A DNA stretch of 64,000 nt from Otis tarda (GCA_026413225.1 CM048554.1:45169963-45233962), one strand, 5' to 3'; counted from the stretch's first letter, positions 37,901 to 51,600 are shown. The notes: generated by a model from the letters alone, not told the origin. Numbers and translations are program-made.

Positions 37901-40386
37901 TGAAACTCAAAAAAAAATAGGTGGAACCGCTGAAAAAAAGCTTGTTACTGAGGCAACTGAGAAGTGTGCAGGAACAGCAGTCCTCTCCGTGATGAAACAG
38001 TGAATCTACTGAAGTCAGGTTCCCGGTGGTGGAGGTCTGGATTTCTCCCTAGGGCATCGAGCATCCTGAGTCGTACTGGAGGGCAAGAGCTGGTTGTAGG
38101 TGTTTTGAGGGCATAACAAGCATTTGCTCTTAAAATAACTTTTATTCTTCCTGATATATACAAATGGCTACACGTGCATTGGTTTGCTTTTCTGGGCTTT
38201 GATTTCTTCTAGGATAGTAGTACTTGCTTGCTAATATATTTTGAGATTGCTGGATGTCAGGCATTGTAGGAGAACATTGTAAAGATAAATAGCGATATTA
38301 ATTGGAAATAAGAAAGAGAAGAAAGTTGCAAATCTCTCTCTCACTTCCCACCCCCTCTTTATGATTCAACATGAAGAATACATGATTTATATTCCCAGTG
38401 GTGGCTGGCTTGAATCCAATGACCTTTGCAAAAAATCCATTGCTAGAATGGAAAATGTAGTAGAACAATGTAAGCGTGCTTACTGTAGGCATGTATATTT
38501 CTTAACACAATAGGGCCCTGAGATGAGCTGAAGTCTCTGGATTCTTCTGCAAGAAATGATCCCACATGGGAACTATTGTGATGCTCCCTCTGCTGGGTCC
38601 CCATCTGCCTCCAAATTTTCCTTAGAAGACCTCACTTGGGCATTGATCCACAAACAGGAAAATAAGCAAATGAGGCATGGTATTGTGAAGGGTCAGTACA
38701 GCTCAGAGGGGGGAGGTTATGTCTCCACTTCAAATGGATGAACCCAAAATAATCCAGAAAAAGACATCTATCTTCCAATAAGATTACAGTTAGCAGGGGG
38801 GAAGAATAAAATAAAACTCTAAAGATTTATATTCCATACCTTTAATTGTAAATCTATTTAAAAGCTACCTGAAATGCTTTTCAGTACAATACATTTTAAT
38901 GAAAAAGAAGCACTATCAGTCAGTAGTTTCTGTTCTAGAAAAGATCAAAGATCTAGAACTTTATAAGCTGAATTCCACAATGTTTTTTAATACTGTAACA
39001 GCTTATTTGCTTTCCTCATAAAATCTGAACTCTTTCTGACTTTTCCTTAATTATGGGTTTGGGAAGAATTTTTGTTTCCTGGAATAGTGAAGGGGAAAAA
39101 TCCTGTTTACTTTAGAAGTAACTTTTTTTTTTTTTCTTTTTCCTTTTCTCAAATCGGAGGGTCACAAGATGACCAGAGTCTATGACACAAAAATTACAAA
39201 ACAAGATGATGATAGAACACAAATTTAAACCAAATGAAAAAAAAAAGTGCTGACAATCTTGGGACAGTACTGTCTGCTAACAATTTACTCTGGAATTCTC
39301 TAAGAAAATTTCAATTATTGTGTAACATATGCAATCTAGCTACGACTATGCTTTTTCCAAATGACTAACAAGAAGAAAAAAAGCAGCTTCCTTAGATGGT
39401 ACCATGGCACCTCTGTCCCTGTTTTAGCTGAATGCTTAAACTCATGCTTAATAAACATGCTTAGAGAGTCTGCTGATCTAAGCTTTGGTTTGTTATCAAC
39501 TTTAACGCTAGTACATGCTGACTGGAGTTACTGGAGTTCATTACTGGTATTGCAGTACAGCAAGACAATTGCTTTTTATTCTTGGAAATGCTTGTCTTGC
39601 TGCTTCAGGTAGTGTCCCCTTTGATAGCAAAGGAGAGAACATACCTTGGGATGAAGGTAGGCTATAGTTGTGATCTGTGATGGGGAGCCCAAATAGTAAA
39701 GCTAAGCTTTCAATTTTATAAAATGGGAATTGAGGCAACGAGATGCGAGGAGGAGGAGGGGAAAGAGTTGAAAGGCAGCTTATAGGGTGCAGGAAGGCAA
39801 AGGGTGCACCAGAGACCATGTACGGGTGAGTCTGCCATGGCTTCTTGCTTTCTCTGGGTCCTCATGATGATGAATCTGTCCTGAACTTGCAAATTATTAT
39901 TCTAGGTCTTGCTGAAAGGAGAATACTGCTCACAGAAACCTTAGTTCCTCGCAAGACCCCCTTTGCCCTAATTCTGGCAACCCTTTCTGGCCTGTCATCA
40001 TTACCCTAGTGCCTAGGCAAAGACACTTCATGAAATCTCTTTCTGGATAACGGTCCTATTTGTGGTGCTGTGGCTCCTGTTTCCCTGTAGGCGCTGGTGT
40101 ATGAGGGAATGTCATTAGAAGTATCTTTCCATGAGGAAGGTTTCTTCTAACTTGATCTACTGAGGAATTAGGCACTGGTGCCCAGATCTGTGTGTGCCAG
40201 GCTGGTTTGTGGCTGAGGTGATGGAAAAACACAACCATGTAGACTTTTGGAAGTGCTTTTCAAGAGTCTGGAGAATAAAGAGAGCCATGAGGCTGCCAAC
40301 CAAAATCTAACTCAACTGTTCTTGCCAGCCTGGACTCCACTCTTCTTGACCAAGGTTCATCGTTATTGGAGCAACAAAGCTGATTT
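31994..40386. other. Non-coding stretch of about 8.4 kb, no recognisable gene
   Basis: Pyrimidine-rich tracts occur at about 32113-32170 and a T15 at 32212-32226, with a (GTT)n run near 35385-35400. Frames are all short. Two sub-regions (33.1-33.4 kb and 37.56-37.70 kb) are dense in homeodomain-type ATTA words and look like possible conserved non-coding elements; see findings. No transposon was recognised. Confidence 0.5.
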
Positions 40387-40402
40387 AAAAAAAAAAAAAA
40401 AA
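40387..40402 (+). repeat. A16 homopolymer tract
   Basis: Sixteen As, followed after AGACAGAGGGG by nine more. No retrocopy was recognised upstream. Confidence 0.85.
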
Positions 40403-43400
40403 GAGACAGAGGGGAAAAAAAAAGTTGTGACACTTTCTATTTAATTAGTATTGGGGCTTCCATGAGTTGTGTCTATTACTTGACCAAGTCATCATCTTTG
40501 AGGACTGATTATTTTCATAGAGGATGTACGTGAAGTCCAGTTTCTCCTGCTGTGTAAGCTCTACTGTGTTCAGGGAAAGTAACTTTTCTCACAGTTCCTG
40601 CCTGCTTTTAGCAGAAACTTTACTTCTGTCTTGGTCTTCCTGGGCAAGTGCCTCTCCTACTGTATCTGGTGTGTCCTTGCTGCCTTCTTTCTCTGCTTAT
40701 GTGTGGTATTTTTTGCTGCTTATCTGTTACACGCATGCAGCTCCAAGCAATAACTCTCAAACCCTCCAGAAACCCTCTGAGACACCACAGCACAGCTCTG
40801 TTCCCACTCCAGCCCTGCACATGGCCTGTATTTTGGGTGACGACTTCTCTAGTTTTGGTTATCTGTCTCATAAAGTAGCTTCAATACTTTTCTTACACCG
40901 CCCCTGAATAGGAGATGCTTGTTGCGCCTATCAGCTTAGCGGCCATAGTCAGCGCCCATTTCACCAAAGGGGTTCTGGGGAAGTCCCACAGAAAGAGAGG
41001 GCCACACTATAGTGAAATAAAGCAACATAACTTATGTTCAACACACCATGAACTATCATCATTGTAGTCTTGTTCTAAAGCTTTTACGCATGCTAGGCTT
41101 GAGGGTTACCATTACTTAAATTGCACATGGGCATAGATAGTCTCTATGTAACCTACCTTCATACTTAAGACATCTGCAGTTTCTTCTAATTTGTGTCATT
41201 TTGAGACAAGATCTGAGTACTCCCAAGAGGCTAGTGGGTAATCTAGGCTGAGAAAGATCTGGCCTAAATTCCACTGCAGTCAACGGCAATCTGGTCGTGG
41301 GCTTCAATAAGCAGAGGGCTCATCCTTTCAGAGAAAAAGGCAGTAAAGAGGCAGAATGGCGGTGCAGTAAAAGATATCTGAAGGAAGATGTTTGTCATGG
41401 CAAAAATGCCAAGTGATATTTTTGGTTTGAAGAGGAAGAAAGGGGAAAACTTGTAATGTTTAATTGTTAGGAAAGTTGTTGGTTGCACTGTGAGAGAATT
41501 TTCTCACTTTTATGGTAATATAATTTTATTCCTTTTGAAAAATGGTGTATTTTGCTAATCTGGGCGTATCTGGAGACACTGAGATATGTTTTTGTTTGGT
41601 ATAAATTCGTGTAGCTTTGTGCAGGAGCTATGCACTTAGTGGCAGTTGAAAATCTGTCCATTTGTGTCTTTTAGGGGAAAATTTTGACAACTGTATTTCA
41701 AAAAGTCACATTCTTTTGTATCATGGAAGCCCCAGGCTTAATACTACTGTTAAACCAGTATAAAAGTTTCCTAATTGCTACTCTGATAGAAGACATTTGG
41801 TTTATATACTGCACTAGAGAATGCAGTTTTCACCACATTGTGGTGAAGTTATTCAGTATGGTATTTTTCTGTAGCAGCATGACAGGGCTTATATTCCAAA
41901 CAGCTTCAGAAAATGTAAGGACCGTTTTCCCTCTGTCTTACTATTATGACTTCCATGGTACTACTATACAGTTGAAAATCTGGTAATAGATGCACGTAGC
42001 GTTAGCATCAGATCGGGTAGGTGTGAGAACCATCACACTTCATGGAGCTGTGAACTCCTCTGTATCTGCTTCGCACCTTGCTGCTGTCATAAAGAGGAGG
42101 AGAGCGACCCTTTGCAAAGCCGAGCTCTCTGTGTCTTGGCCAAATCCTTTATAGATGGGCCAATTTCCTTCCCAAATGTTTGATCATGGTGGTGTTGCTG
42201 ATGTTCCAAAGACAGCCTGGCAAACGGCTTCTTTTTGCTGGCAGGAAGAACCAGTCTTGGGAAATTTAAGTGAGTTCACTTTTTCTTGGGAAAATAAGAA
42301 GTAGATTTCAATGAGCAAAAAGCTTCAGACCTTTAATCTTGGTCAGTCATCCCTCATTTTGCCTTCTGAAATCCAGAAAGATAATTTAGAAAGCAAAAGA
42401 GTCTAGTGGAATGGGAAATAAGCTATAGTTAGGAAAATATTTTCTAACCAGATAACGATGATCCAGAAAGTGCTTCTGAGCTCTGAAATAATGGCCACAG
42501 TTAAGTGAGAGTTGTGGGGTTTTTTTTTTCCTGATAATGAATATGCTCTTTCTTGTTTTGCATATTTAATTAAATCATCATGGAGAATATTAAATACATG
42601 ATATTTCAGAAATTCATACTGTTTTTGCTGGCTGTCCTGGAGCTACTTGTGTCTTTCATTAAGCTTGCCTCTGACTAAATGTTTCTGATCATTTGGAACC
42701 GAAGATTAATTGTTGTACTCAGCTTCACCCAAGCATGCAAATGTTTCTGCAAAGTTGACCGTAAACTAAGCCATAAGCAACCAGAGTCCCGTAGATTATG
42801 TCCCAGGACCAGCTGCTAGGTTACGAGACTGTGCTGTGTTTTGTTGAGAGATAACACAATCTCTTTCCTGGATGTGCAAAAGATACCTGGGGAAAAATCA
42901 CTAGTGAGGCAGCTCTAAGGGGACTGGGCCAGAGCTAGAAGAAACTCTGGATGGGGGCTAAAATTATAGTTATGAAAACTTCTGCTCACCTGATGCCTAA
43001 ACTCTTCAGCTCCTCAGGAGCCCAGGAGCTCTCTTCTGCATGTGCGTTTTTGCCCAGATGTTCCTTGGTCTCCTTGGGGTGAAACAGCTGCCACACGCGT
43101 GGACGCCCGGCCCCTGAGGTGGGTGGCCCTGCCTGCAAAGTGCTGCAGCTCTTCATGCAGCGCTTTGGCAGCTGCTGCTTTAAAAACACAGCTGGAGGGA
43201 GAAGGGGCAGTGCCCCCTCTATAAAACTGCTGGGTGTCTACAGTATTTGCCCCAATTTCTTGTCTAATCTGATTTCTGAGGGGAAAGATTTTGGGTCCCA
43301 TTTCTGATTCAGAGGATGCTTCTGCAGTGTTGCTTGGACAGGGGACAGAAGCCCTTCTCCCTGTGTACCTGCCAGGAGGGCAGACAGCATGGCTCAGTTT

Positions 43401-44025
43401 TGCTCTCTTTCCCTCATCCAGTGAATGTTGTCTTATGTGAGGCACAATGGCTTAATTCGGAAGGAAAGGCACAGAAATCTCTTCTCTTCCTTCAAATAGG
43501 CTCCAGCCTGGGCACTGGGGTGTGTCCCTGGGGGTAGGATACAGAGGACTGAAATCTCTGACCTTGTGTTTCCCATTTCTATGTGGTGCTTCAGCCACCC
43601 CTTTATTTTATGGATCAGAGAAAGTATCATTGGCTACGTATTAGCAGAAAAGATGAAGTCCAGGGCACCTCTTGTAGGAAAGGGAGTAGTCAGCTATCTT
43701 CAGAGCATGCTTCATTGACACAGCAATGTGGGCGCATGGGAAGTGCCCACCTGCCTTCTGCCCTTGCTTGTTATGGAGAGTGCCAACACCAGCCAGAGCT
43801 GCCTGCGTGCGGGAGCTACAAACTGGGGTGCCGGATGCTGTTTGTGCAAAGGTCCCAGAGGCACAATGCTTTACAATGGTCCTGAAGTCCACTTTGGGGC
43901 CAAGTACCTGTTTTTTAATATTAAAAAAAAAAAAAATTGTCATCCTTTTCTCTTACCGATGAGTGTGTTGCTGGTAGCTTTTTAGTTTCACCCATTGCTG
44001 AGGCTGACTTTTTTTTTGCCCACAG

Positions 44026-44115
44026 AAAGCGGGAGAAGCTCTACTATGAGAAGCTACTGGTGGTGGCATTTCTGACTCAGGGCTTCTTGCACATGTTTGT
44101 CTTTTGTCCTCCTAT
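44026..44115 (+). other. Exon-like segment (unproven)
   Basis: A strong acceptor-like sequence (nine Ts, then GCCCACAG ending at 44025) is followed by 90 nt that stay open in the frame beginning AAG CGG GAG AAG CTC TAC TAT GAG (K R E K L Y Y E). This ends at a donor-like TAT|GTGAGG. The codons have a coding-like character (charged and aromatic residues, C/G third positions). I do not recognise the peptide, and no partner exons are identified, so this may be chance. Confidence 0.25.
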
Positions 44116-44651
44116 GTGAGGGCTTCCCTTGGCAAGCCTGCCTTGAGTTGTGAGTGTCACTTGCCGCTCCTGCACTGCTGCTTGGCCCTGTGCGACGGGT
44201 GCACCACAACCATAACCTCTTCCTCTGGCAAACAGTGGTAAAAATATTGCAAGGAGCCAACTGCGGTCTCTTTTCACCACCACCCTCACCCCCCTCCCTT
44301 TCTTCCCTTTCCTCTGAAGACTTTCTCTAAATACCTTTAAGTTGCACAGAAATGATAAATCCCTGCGTGTGGAGATTGCAGGCTGGTAAAGCTGGAAGTG
44401 GAATAGGATGAGTGCATGCATCTCAACTGCTTCTGGGCAGTGGCTCAGACAGCCTTCCTCAGCAGATTGTGCGAGAGGGTTTCTCAGTGGTGATACAGCT
44501 GTGTCAATCCAGTGGCTTCTCTGGAAAGGGATGTCCCCACTCCTCCCTCCCACCCAGCAGTTGTTGTCCTGCTTCCCTGTCTGATCTGTTGGTTCAGCTC
44601 ACTTGACGAGCAGAAAGAAAATTAAGTTTTGGGGGTGTCGAATTTGTTGGA

Positions 44652-44675
44652 TTTTTTTTTTTTTTTTTTTTTTTT
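44652..44675 (+). repeat. T24 homopolymer tract
   Basis: Twenty-four consecutive Ts, followed by a T/G-rich segment (GGGGTTTTTTGGTTGGTTGG). It is simple repeat DNA with no recognised retrocopy attached. Confidence 0.9.
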
Positions 44676-47600
44676 ATGTGGTGCGGTGGGGTTTTTTGGT
44701 TGGTTGGTTTCCTCTGGGTTTAGCGAGCTGAGCTGGCTCTGGGAGGCTGGTAAGCAGGGGAGCCTGTGCAGAGAGGCAGTAGGAGTGGCGAGAAGGGAGG
44801 ATTACCCCTTTAGTCAACAGTGGCTGTTAGACCAAGCTCAGCTGCGGTGGCAACCACAGCCTAATTAAACAGCACGGCCTGTAGCGCGCTCAGCATTTTC
44901 CCCTTCTCTGAATGCCATGGAGCACAGACGGAGCTGCACATCTGCAATGCCAGGGAGAAATCTACTTCTATGCACAAATTAAAACTTGCTAATTATCTCT
45001 TATTTTTGTGGAATCCCTTTTATAGTTTCTTTGCTGTATATTTTTCCATTTTTTTCCTTTTTTCTTAGCCACAGAAAAGAAGAAAAAAAAGTTTCTTAAA
45101 AAAAGAAAGAATCCTGACAGACAAAATATTTTATGCTCAGTGACTAAGGCAACTAAATTCATTGGGTATTTTTTTTTTGTTTGGTTAGGAAAACAAGACT
45201 TTCAAAGATATATTAAAAAAAAATGTTGGCACAGATTGCCGCTTCAGATGGCTATTTTTGCCAGTAAATAAATAAATTCGTGTAGGTAATTTTTAGCCAC
45301 TTCAGATCCCACAGGCCAGAGGGGTAGAAAGCCGTCCTTGAATTTTAAGATGTTTGTGGAAATGAGTCCCTTTGTCCTATGAGAAGAATTAGGGGATCTG
45401 CTCACAGATGTTCCTGGTGGTTTCACTGAAGGAGATGTGGGGGCTGGACTTGCCTTTGCATACGCAAAGGGCCATAAAACAAGCAGCCAAATGGTCAGAG
45501 AGGTCCCCATAAACATATCAAAGTTTAATACTCGGTTTACATAGAGAGCCTCGAATGTCTGTAGAAGATGGGTTTAAGCTGGGCTGCCAGACTTGGAAAC
45601 AACACAGGCACGAACGCATTCTTGGTTTCCCAGCTCTGCTGCAAGGGCAGTAACAAACAGGGGGAAGGAAGAGGGACCAGGACATGAGTAACATTTTTAA
45701 CCACTGGTTTGTGAGCGTTTGTTGTGTGAATGTATGTCAACACCTATAGAAAAGGGAAGACGCGTGGCATTCGGTTTGTTTCGTTTTTTTGCAACCCTGT
45801 CATTTAACAAAGAAGAACCGGAGCCTCAAACAAGCAACAGCTTCTGCCATTGATGCCTATAATAGGGCTGTGCTGGTAATAAATTATGGCAATGAGCTTG
45901 TTAGCAGAGTCCAGGCCTTAAACACTTGCTTAGTTACTGTAGCTATAGCTCCAGATCATCAAAGTGCTTGAGGCGACCCAACGCTTGTGACAGGAGAGCT
46001 CCTCTAACCCAGGCTCTGCCAGGGAAGGGGCAGGATTTCTATCTCTCTGCCTTACAGCATTGTTAGTAAAAAGGCTCTGCTGCAAAGATAAGTAGTGATA
46101 GCATTATTATTTTTTCCTTTTAATGTATTAATTTGACCTCCTGTTAAAATGTGGACTGACTAGTTGCACATAGGGAAAAAAAAACAACCTGCCCAAGCCT
46201 ATTCTGCAGGCAGAAAACAGCTTATCTTCAGTCTTCCATGAGAAGACTTAGATGAAACAGAAGATGGGAGCTTGTTTCACTCAATACTAATCACAGTAAT
46301 GTAATATGTATTTGCTTTTCTCAATTACAAGCCTAAAATGGGAGCCTCTGGAGAAAACATTTTTTTTCCTTCTCTCTGACAATCTTATCATTTTAATGCT
46401 GCCTGGTATTTATACATGAAGTAAGCGAAAAGAGGGAATGATAGCACAAAGAACTGTGACCTAGGCTTAGAGCAACAAAAGCTGAGGAAATTCAGTGGCA
46501 GCTCTGCAGTTGCCGTCTGCTGCATGCAGGCGAGGAGGAGGAGGAAACAGAAGCTCACAGCTACGTCTGCTGGCTCAGTGCAGCCGAAGGCCTCCTTCGC
46601 TGGTGATGTGTCAGCGCATGTGTGCTTGGTGGTTAGGTCTGATGGCCTCATCAGGCCAGCACCAAAATTTCAGTCACATCTGGTGCACTGCTGGTCTGGG
46701 GCAGAGCCAGAAGAACTGCCCAGCAGGGGAAAAACAGGGCCAGGTTGAGTCCCCACACCTGCACAGCATGGCCATGGTGTCAAGCATCTCTACGGCTTTC
46801 GCTAGGTCAGCCTGTGGTTTCTCTCAGAGAGGTATCGGGGCTTTTCCAGCCCCTTTTGCACATGACCTTTGCAGCATGAGGCACAGTAAAAGAGTTGCCC
46901 ACTGTGGGGATGAGAAGAGGGGGAAGGCTTGCACAGCTCCTGCTGGGAGTAGGAGAGAGCATAGAGTCCATGTGTTGTTGGGGAACAGGATGGGTGGTGC
47001 GGGGAGCTGGATGCTTGGTTCCCTACACACATCCTCAGGGCAGGTCTGGAGCAACTGTGTGATGGAGGGGACCTCAAGAGGTTACGGGGTGGGAAGGGAA
47101 GGTTGGAAAGGCAGTAGCTTGCTGTACAGTGACTCTTGGGCTGACGTATCAAGTGCGTTGCTTTCGAATGGGTAAACCAAATCACTGAACTTGGCTATGT
47201 TTGGAGAGACATGTCTGACCAGCTGCATGCTTAATTACTGTCCTTTTCTCATGTAGGATCTAGTCCAAACTCCAGGAAAGTCAGCAGAACCTTGTTGAGT
47301 TAACGGATTGTGCCTTTTAGGGCCAAGGTATTTTTTCCACAAATATCTTAGAATTTGGGGAGTGGGCGGGAGGGCAATTGGCCAGCCCTTCTTCCTTCCT
47401 TGGGAATTAATTGTAGTCAGTGGAAGTTTTGTTCTTTTCAGAAATGATCTTTTTTTTTCTAAAACCAGAACATTTGTTTTTGCAAAAGAATGCTTACTTT
47501 TTTATAAAACTTCTTAAATGATTGAATTGAAAAAACAATACAGATTTATTATTCTTTCATGTTTCCCTTTTAAGAAGCTAAAAAGGGAAAGAATGAAAGG

Positions 47601-47787
47601 AGTAATTATAAACTTCTTTTTCGAGAAGAGGCTTTTGAAACGAAGCATCTTGAAAGTCCTAAAGAAAAATTAAAAAATCAGTTTATACAGAATGTCACTA
47701 ACTTCCTCCCTACGACCTTGCACATATTTAACTTACTTAGATTTCATAGGAATTTTAGGTAGTCACCCAGGAGGAGAAAGATTTGTA

Positions 47788-48645
47788 GAGTACTTTGGGT
47801 TGGAAGAGACCTTTAAAGGTCATCTAGTCCAACCCCCCTGCAAGGAGCAGGGACACCCCCAACTAGATCAGGTTGCTCAGAGCCCTGTCCAACCTGGCCT
47901 TGAATGTTTCCAGGGATTGGGGCATCCACCACCTCTCTGGGCAACCTGTTCCAATGTTCCACCACTCTCATTGCAAAAAACTTCTTCCTTATATCCAGTG
48001 TGAATCTACCCCCCTCTATTTTAAAACCATTACCCCTCATCCTTTCACAACAGGCCCTGCTAAAGATTTTCTCCCCATCTTTCCTGCAAGCCCCTTTTAG
48101 TTACTGGAAGGCCGCTATAAGGTCTCCCTGAAGCCTCCTCTTCTCCAGGCTGAGCAGCCCCAACTCTCTCAGCCTGTCCTCATAGGAGAGGTGCTCCAGC
48201 CCTCTTATCATCTTTATGGCCCTCCTTTGGACTCACTCCAACAGGTCCACATCCTTCTTATATTGAGGGCTCCAGAGCTGAATGCAGTACTCCAGGTGGG
48301 TCTCATGAGAGCAGAGTAGAAGGGGAGAACCACCTCCCTCAACCTGCTGGCCATGCTTCTCTTGATGTAGCCCAGGATGTGGCTGGCTTTCTGGGCTGCG
48401 AGTGCACATTGTGAGCTCACGTCCAGCTTTTCATTCACCAGTACCCCCAAGTCCTTCTCCTCAGGGCTGCTCTCAATACCTTCATCCCCCAGCCTGTACT
48501 AATACTCCAAGGGGTTGCTCCAACCCATGTGCAGGACCTTGTACTTGGCCTTGTTGAACCTCATGAGGTTCACACGGGCCCACTTCTCAAACTTGTCCTA
48601 GTCCCTCTGAATAGCATCCTGTCCCTCAGGTGTGTCAACTGCACC
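47788..48645 (-). mobile_element. CR1 LINE, longest copy in the window (about 860 bp)
   Basis: In reverse complement the tail (TTTGGGTTGGAAGAGACC, TTTAAAGGTCATCTAGTCCAACC) is followed by the ORF2 C-terminal region, read from the minus strand as 'RKKFFAMRVVEHWNRLPREV' and, upstream, '[20 protein letters not shown]'. The copy reaches back to 'VDTPEGQDAIQRD' near 48.6 kb, just after the position of the catalytic box, and is truncated there. The terminal octamer is eroded to TTTGTAGAGTACT, so this copy is older or more mutated at its end. Frameshifts and stops break the coding part. Confidence 0.94.
47813..48450 (-). pseudogene. CR1 ORF2 C-terminal remnant, several broken frames
   Basis: Two open minus-strand pieces carry the signature. 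The first (48214-48450) reads '[20 protein letters not shown]' and '[20 protein letters not shown]', the RT thumb/connection region of CR1. The second (47813-48040) reads 'RGNGFKIEGGRFTLDIRK' and 'VEHWNRLPREVVDAP', the extreme C-terminus. Between them the expected '[17 protein letters not shown]' segment is present in DNA but in another frame. The catalytic RT core lies beyond the truncation point. No function remains. Confidence 0.88.
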
Positions 48646-51600
48646 ATGAAAGGGAGCTTCTCTAGTTAATTTAAAATCTGTGAAAAAAAAATAATTTCTA
48701 TGCTTGTCTAGCATCCATCTCAAATTTTGCAGGTCACTGTTAATAGGATATCTCAGAACTGGAAGATTACTGAACTGGAAATATGATTCGGAGTTAAGAT
48801 GCAGTATTTCAGTGAGGGGGGCTGAAGTATCAGTAAACACATGCAAAGATGGTAAAGAAGCCTACAGGTAGATATCAGGGTCTTATTCACTCCTGAAATC
48901 ACTGGCCTGTCTTGTATGTTCAAGCTTCTGGTTTTCTGTTTAAACTAATATTTATACAGAATGAAAATATTCACACTAACAAAATTTTAATATATAAACC
49001 CCACTATCCTCCTAATTATTCAGTCAGCTGTTGGGACATATGCACTGACAGAGACAGTATGAAAAAAACAGTGACTTGAGTGTTTTTTAGTGTAAAGGGT
49101 GTTTTTTATCTGTGTTAGCAACTGTTCAGTAGGCAGCAAGCCCTTAATAATAAATATTTTCTTATCCTGATTTTCTTTTATTTTTTCCTGTTTCCTTATT
49201 TCTACAGCTTGCCCATCAGCTTCATGCCAATCTTGGTTAGTCTCATACGAGGGATCAGAGGCAGTGAAAAATGTCCAGTTTCAGGGTGGGTTTTTTTTCT
49301 ACTGCATGGCTTTGTTTATAGAATTTTTTTTTATTTCTATAAAGAGTCCCTCATTGCAGAGAATCCCTGGCACCTTTAGAGGATTTTCTGAGAAGCACCA
49401 AAGCGATTTTTAATGTGCTGCAAAAATGCAGCCACCTCCGAGGAGGAAGGTGTTGTTTTTGCAGTTCAGGACAAGGTGTAAGACAAAAATATCTGCTCGA
49501 ACTCAGTGAATTTCTAGGATGTTGTTACGTTAGAGGATATAGAAGGGCTCTGTGTGTTTAGGTACTAGCTTGGTCTTATCTGAGAGATGGCATCTCCCTG
49601 ACCCTTTTTCTCATGTCATAAAATTTGGTATAGGCTTGGGAAGCAGTGCACAGTCTGTTGGGTCAGGAGGTAATGCTCTCCCTTGGTGGGTCCCTCTGAA
49701 ACACTAGCCAGATTGAAAAATATTGATCCTTTTGGTGTGGTGTTTCGGAAGAGTTGAGCTTACAACTGAGAGCCCATACCCAGGAAAGCATGATGAAATT
49801 TCAGTGCGTGGAAGGCTCTGCTAGTGCTGAGGTAATGAAGGACCCCACAGCTGTGTTCCTCCAAGGTTTCTCATAGTGATTTTCCATGAAGCTATGGAAA
49901 AATATTTATCCTTCCTTCTATAAACATGTCTGTAGGAGATTTAAGGGAAGGTGTGTGTGCAGACACACAGAGAAAAAGTCCCTTTACATAGCTATAATTA
50001 ACAAAATGTCTATGTTTTAATATTCCAGGAGGTTACAAAACCCCCTGTGTTTTCTTTGTTGCCCACCCCATTTTTGTGTGTAATTAGACACAATATACGT
50101 GGTAGATAGGTCTAAGGTTCTTGCTACCTCTGTGGCAATCCACATACTGGCAGGACCATCCTCTAGGATAGTATAGGTTAAAGAAACTGTACTTATTTCA
50201 TGCCCTTCAATAAGTCTGGGGTACAGAACACTAAACCAGATGCTGATGAAGATGACCCGCCTTTGTATTCCCTCCACGCTCACACATACCTGGATTTTTT
50301 TCCTCTCTCCTCTCAGGAGCAGTCTTCGTGCACTTTCCACCTCTATGTAATCAGCAATATTTCATTGCAGCAAGGCCCTCTTCAGGAGTGAGGCTGGTGC
50401 TTTTATCTGCAATTATGCCTCACCAGCATCTTGCCAACATGCACAGTGAGGTAAAAAGGGAGAGCTGAGCACATGCATACCCTCAAATGGAAAGTTGTGT
50501 TTATGTGGTTGTGGTTATGGTCGGACAGTAACCAGCTTTGCATTCCTGGGCATATACAAGAGATGTGTCTGAATTTTCTGAGTCTACCAGTTCACTCAAC
50601 ATTATTTCAACAAAAGGTCTTTGATCGGGTCACAGAGTGCAAGATAAGAAAGTCCTTTGGCCAGGATCTGTTTCTCTGGCTGATTCACAGATATAGGACC
50701 TAAACGGGTGGGCACAGATGCAGGTGACTTTTCTGCAGAAGGTAGAATCTGAAAAATCTTTCTCAGTCTAAGTGGGGATGGACTGACCATTGCTGGTGCA
50801 AATCTTTCTTCAAGCCCAAATAGGAAATGATGTTATCTTTGACTGCAACAGGCAGCTTTTCCTAAAAATAATTTTAAAATCCTCAGCCGAACCTGTCACG
50901 TAGAGCCAGTCAAACCTATATTACCAGTTTTTTGTGAAGAATTATGCCACTTTGAAATTTGTTCCTGATCTGCAGTTGACATGAAATTACCAGTTTTGAG
51001 AGTTCCTCACTCAGCATCATTTTCCCAAAGCTTTAACTTCCAAATATTTGTCTGTTAGATGTTCAAAATAGTGTCAAGATGTTTCAGTGCCAAACACGTG
51101 ATATTTTAATTTAGAATATAAATGGTATTTCAATCAATAGATGAATTGCAGTCATAACAGGATTTCTAACAAACAAACAAAAAACTCCATGAGAGTAATT
51201 CAGCTGTTCTCTATTAATATTGTAGGCAATAGTATAGCAATAAGAAACATGAAAGGTCATATAATGGGATTTTAAATGACATTTCTTAAGTTTCCTCAAT
51301 TAAATTTTAAATACTTTTTTCCTGTGGGGCTTTCCCCAGCATTAATTGAATTTTAAGAAGAAATTGTGGTTTTATCAAAACATACTTTTGGGAAACTATT
51401 CTGACCATATTTAATACTCATCAGCTAGGGTTTTTCCCCTTCTTGCTTTTGGAAAATGCTGGTAGTTGGGTTTTTTGTTGTCGTTGTAGTTATTTTTGTT
51501 TGTGTGTTGTTTTTTGGGTGTTTTTTTTTTGACTGAAGCATCACATTTGAATATTGAAAACTTGTATTTGTTAAAAAGCCTCTGACAAGGAGGAGACCAC

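Larger units (their letters stand above)
40403..47787. other. Non-coding stretch of about 7.4 kb, no recognised gene
   Basis: It contains an A14 tract (43923-43936), a T24 tract listed separately, an exon-like segment at 44026-44115 and the longest open frame of the window (46495-47175 plus, 226 codons). That frame encodes no domain I recognise and overlaps 127- and 76-codon frames on the opposite strand, so base composition is the likely cause. No transposon was recognised. Confidence 0.5.

Noticed and set aside
43014-43445. 143-codon minus-strand frame in a GC-rich patch
   Set aside because: Several overlapping frames on both strands in the same patch indicate a compositional effect; peptide unrecognised.
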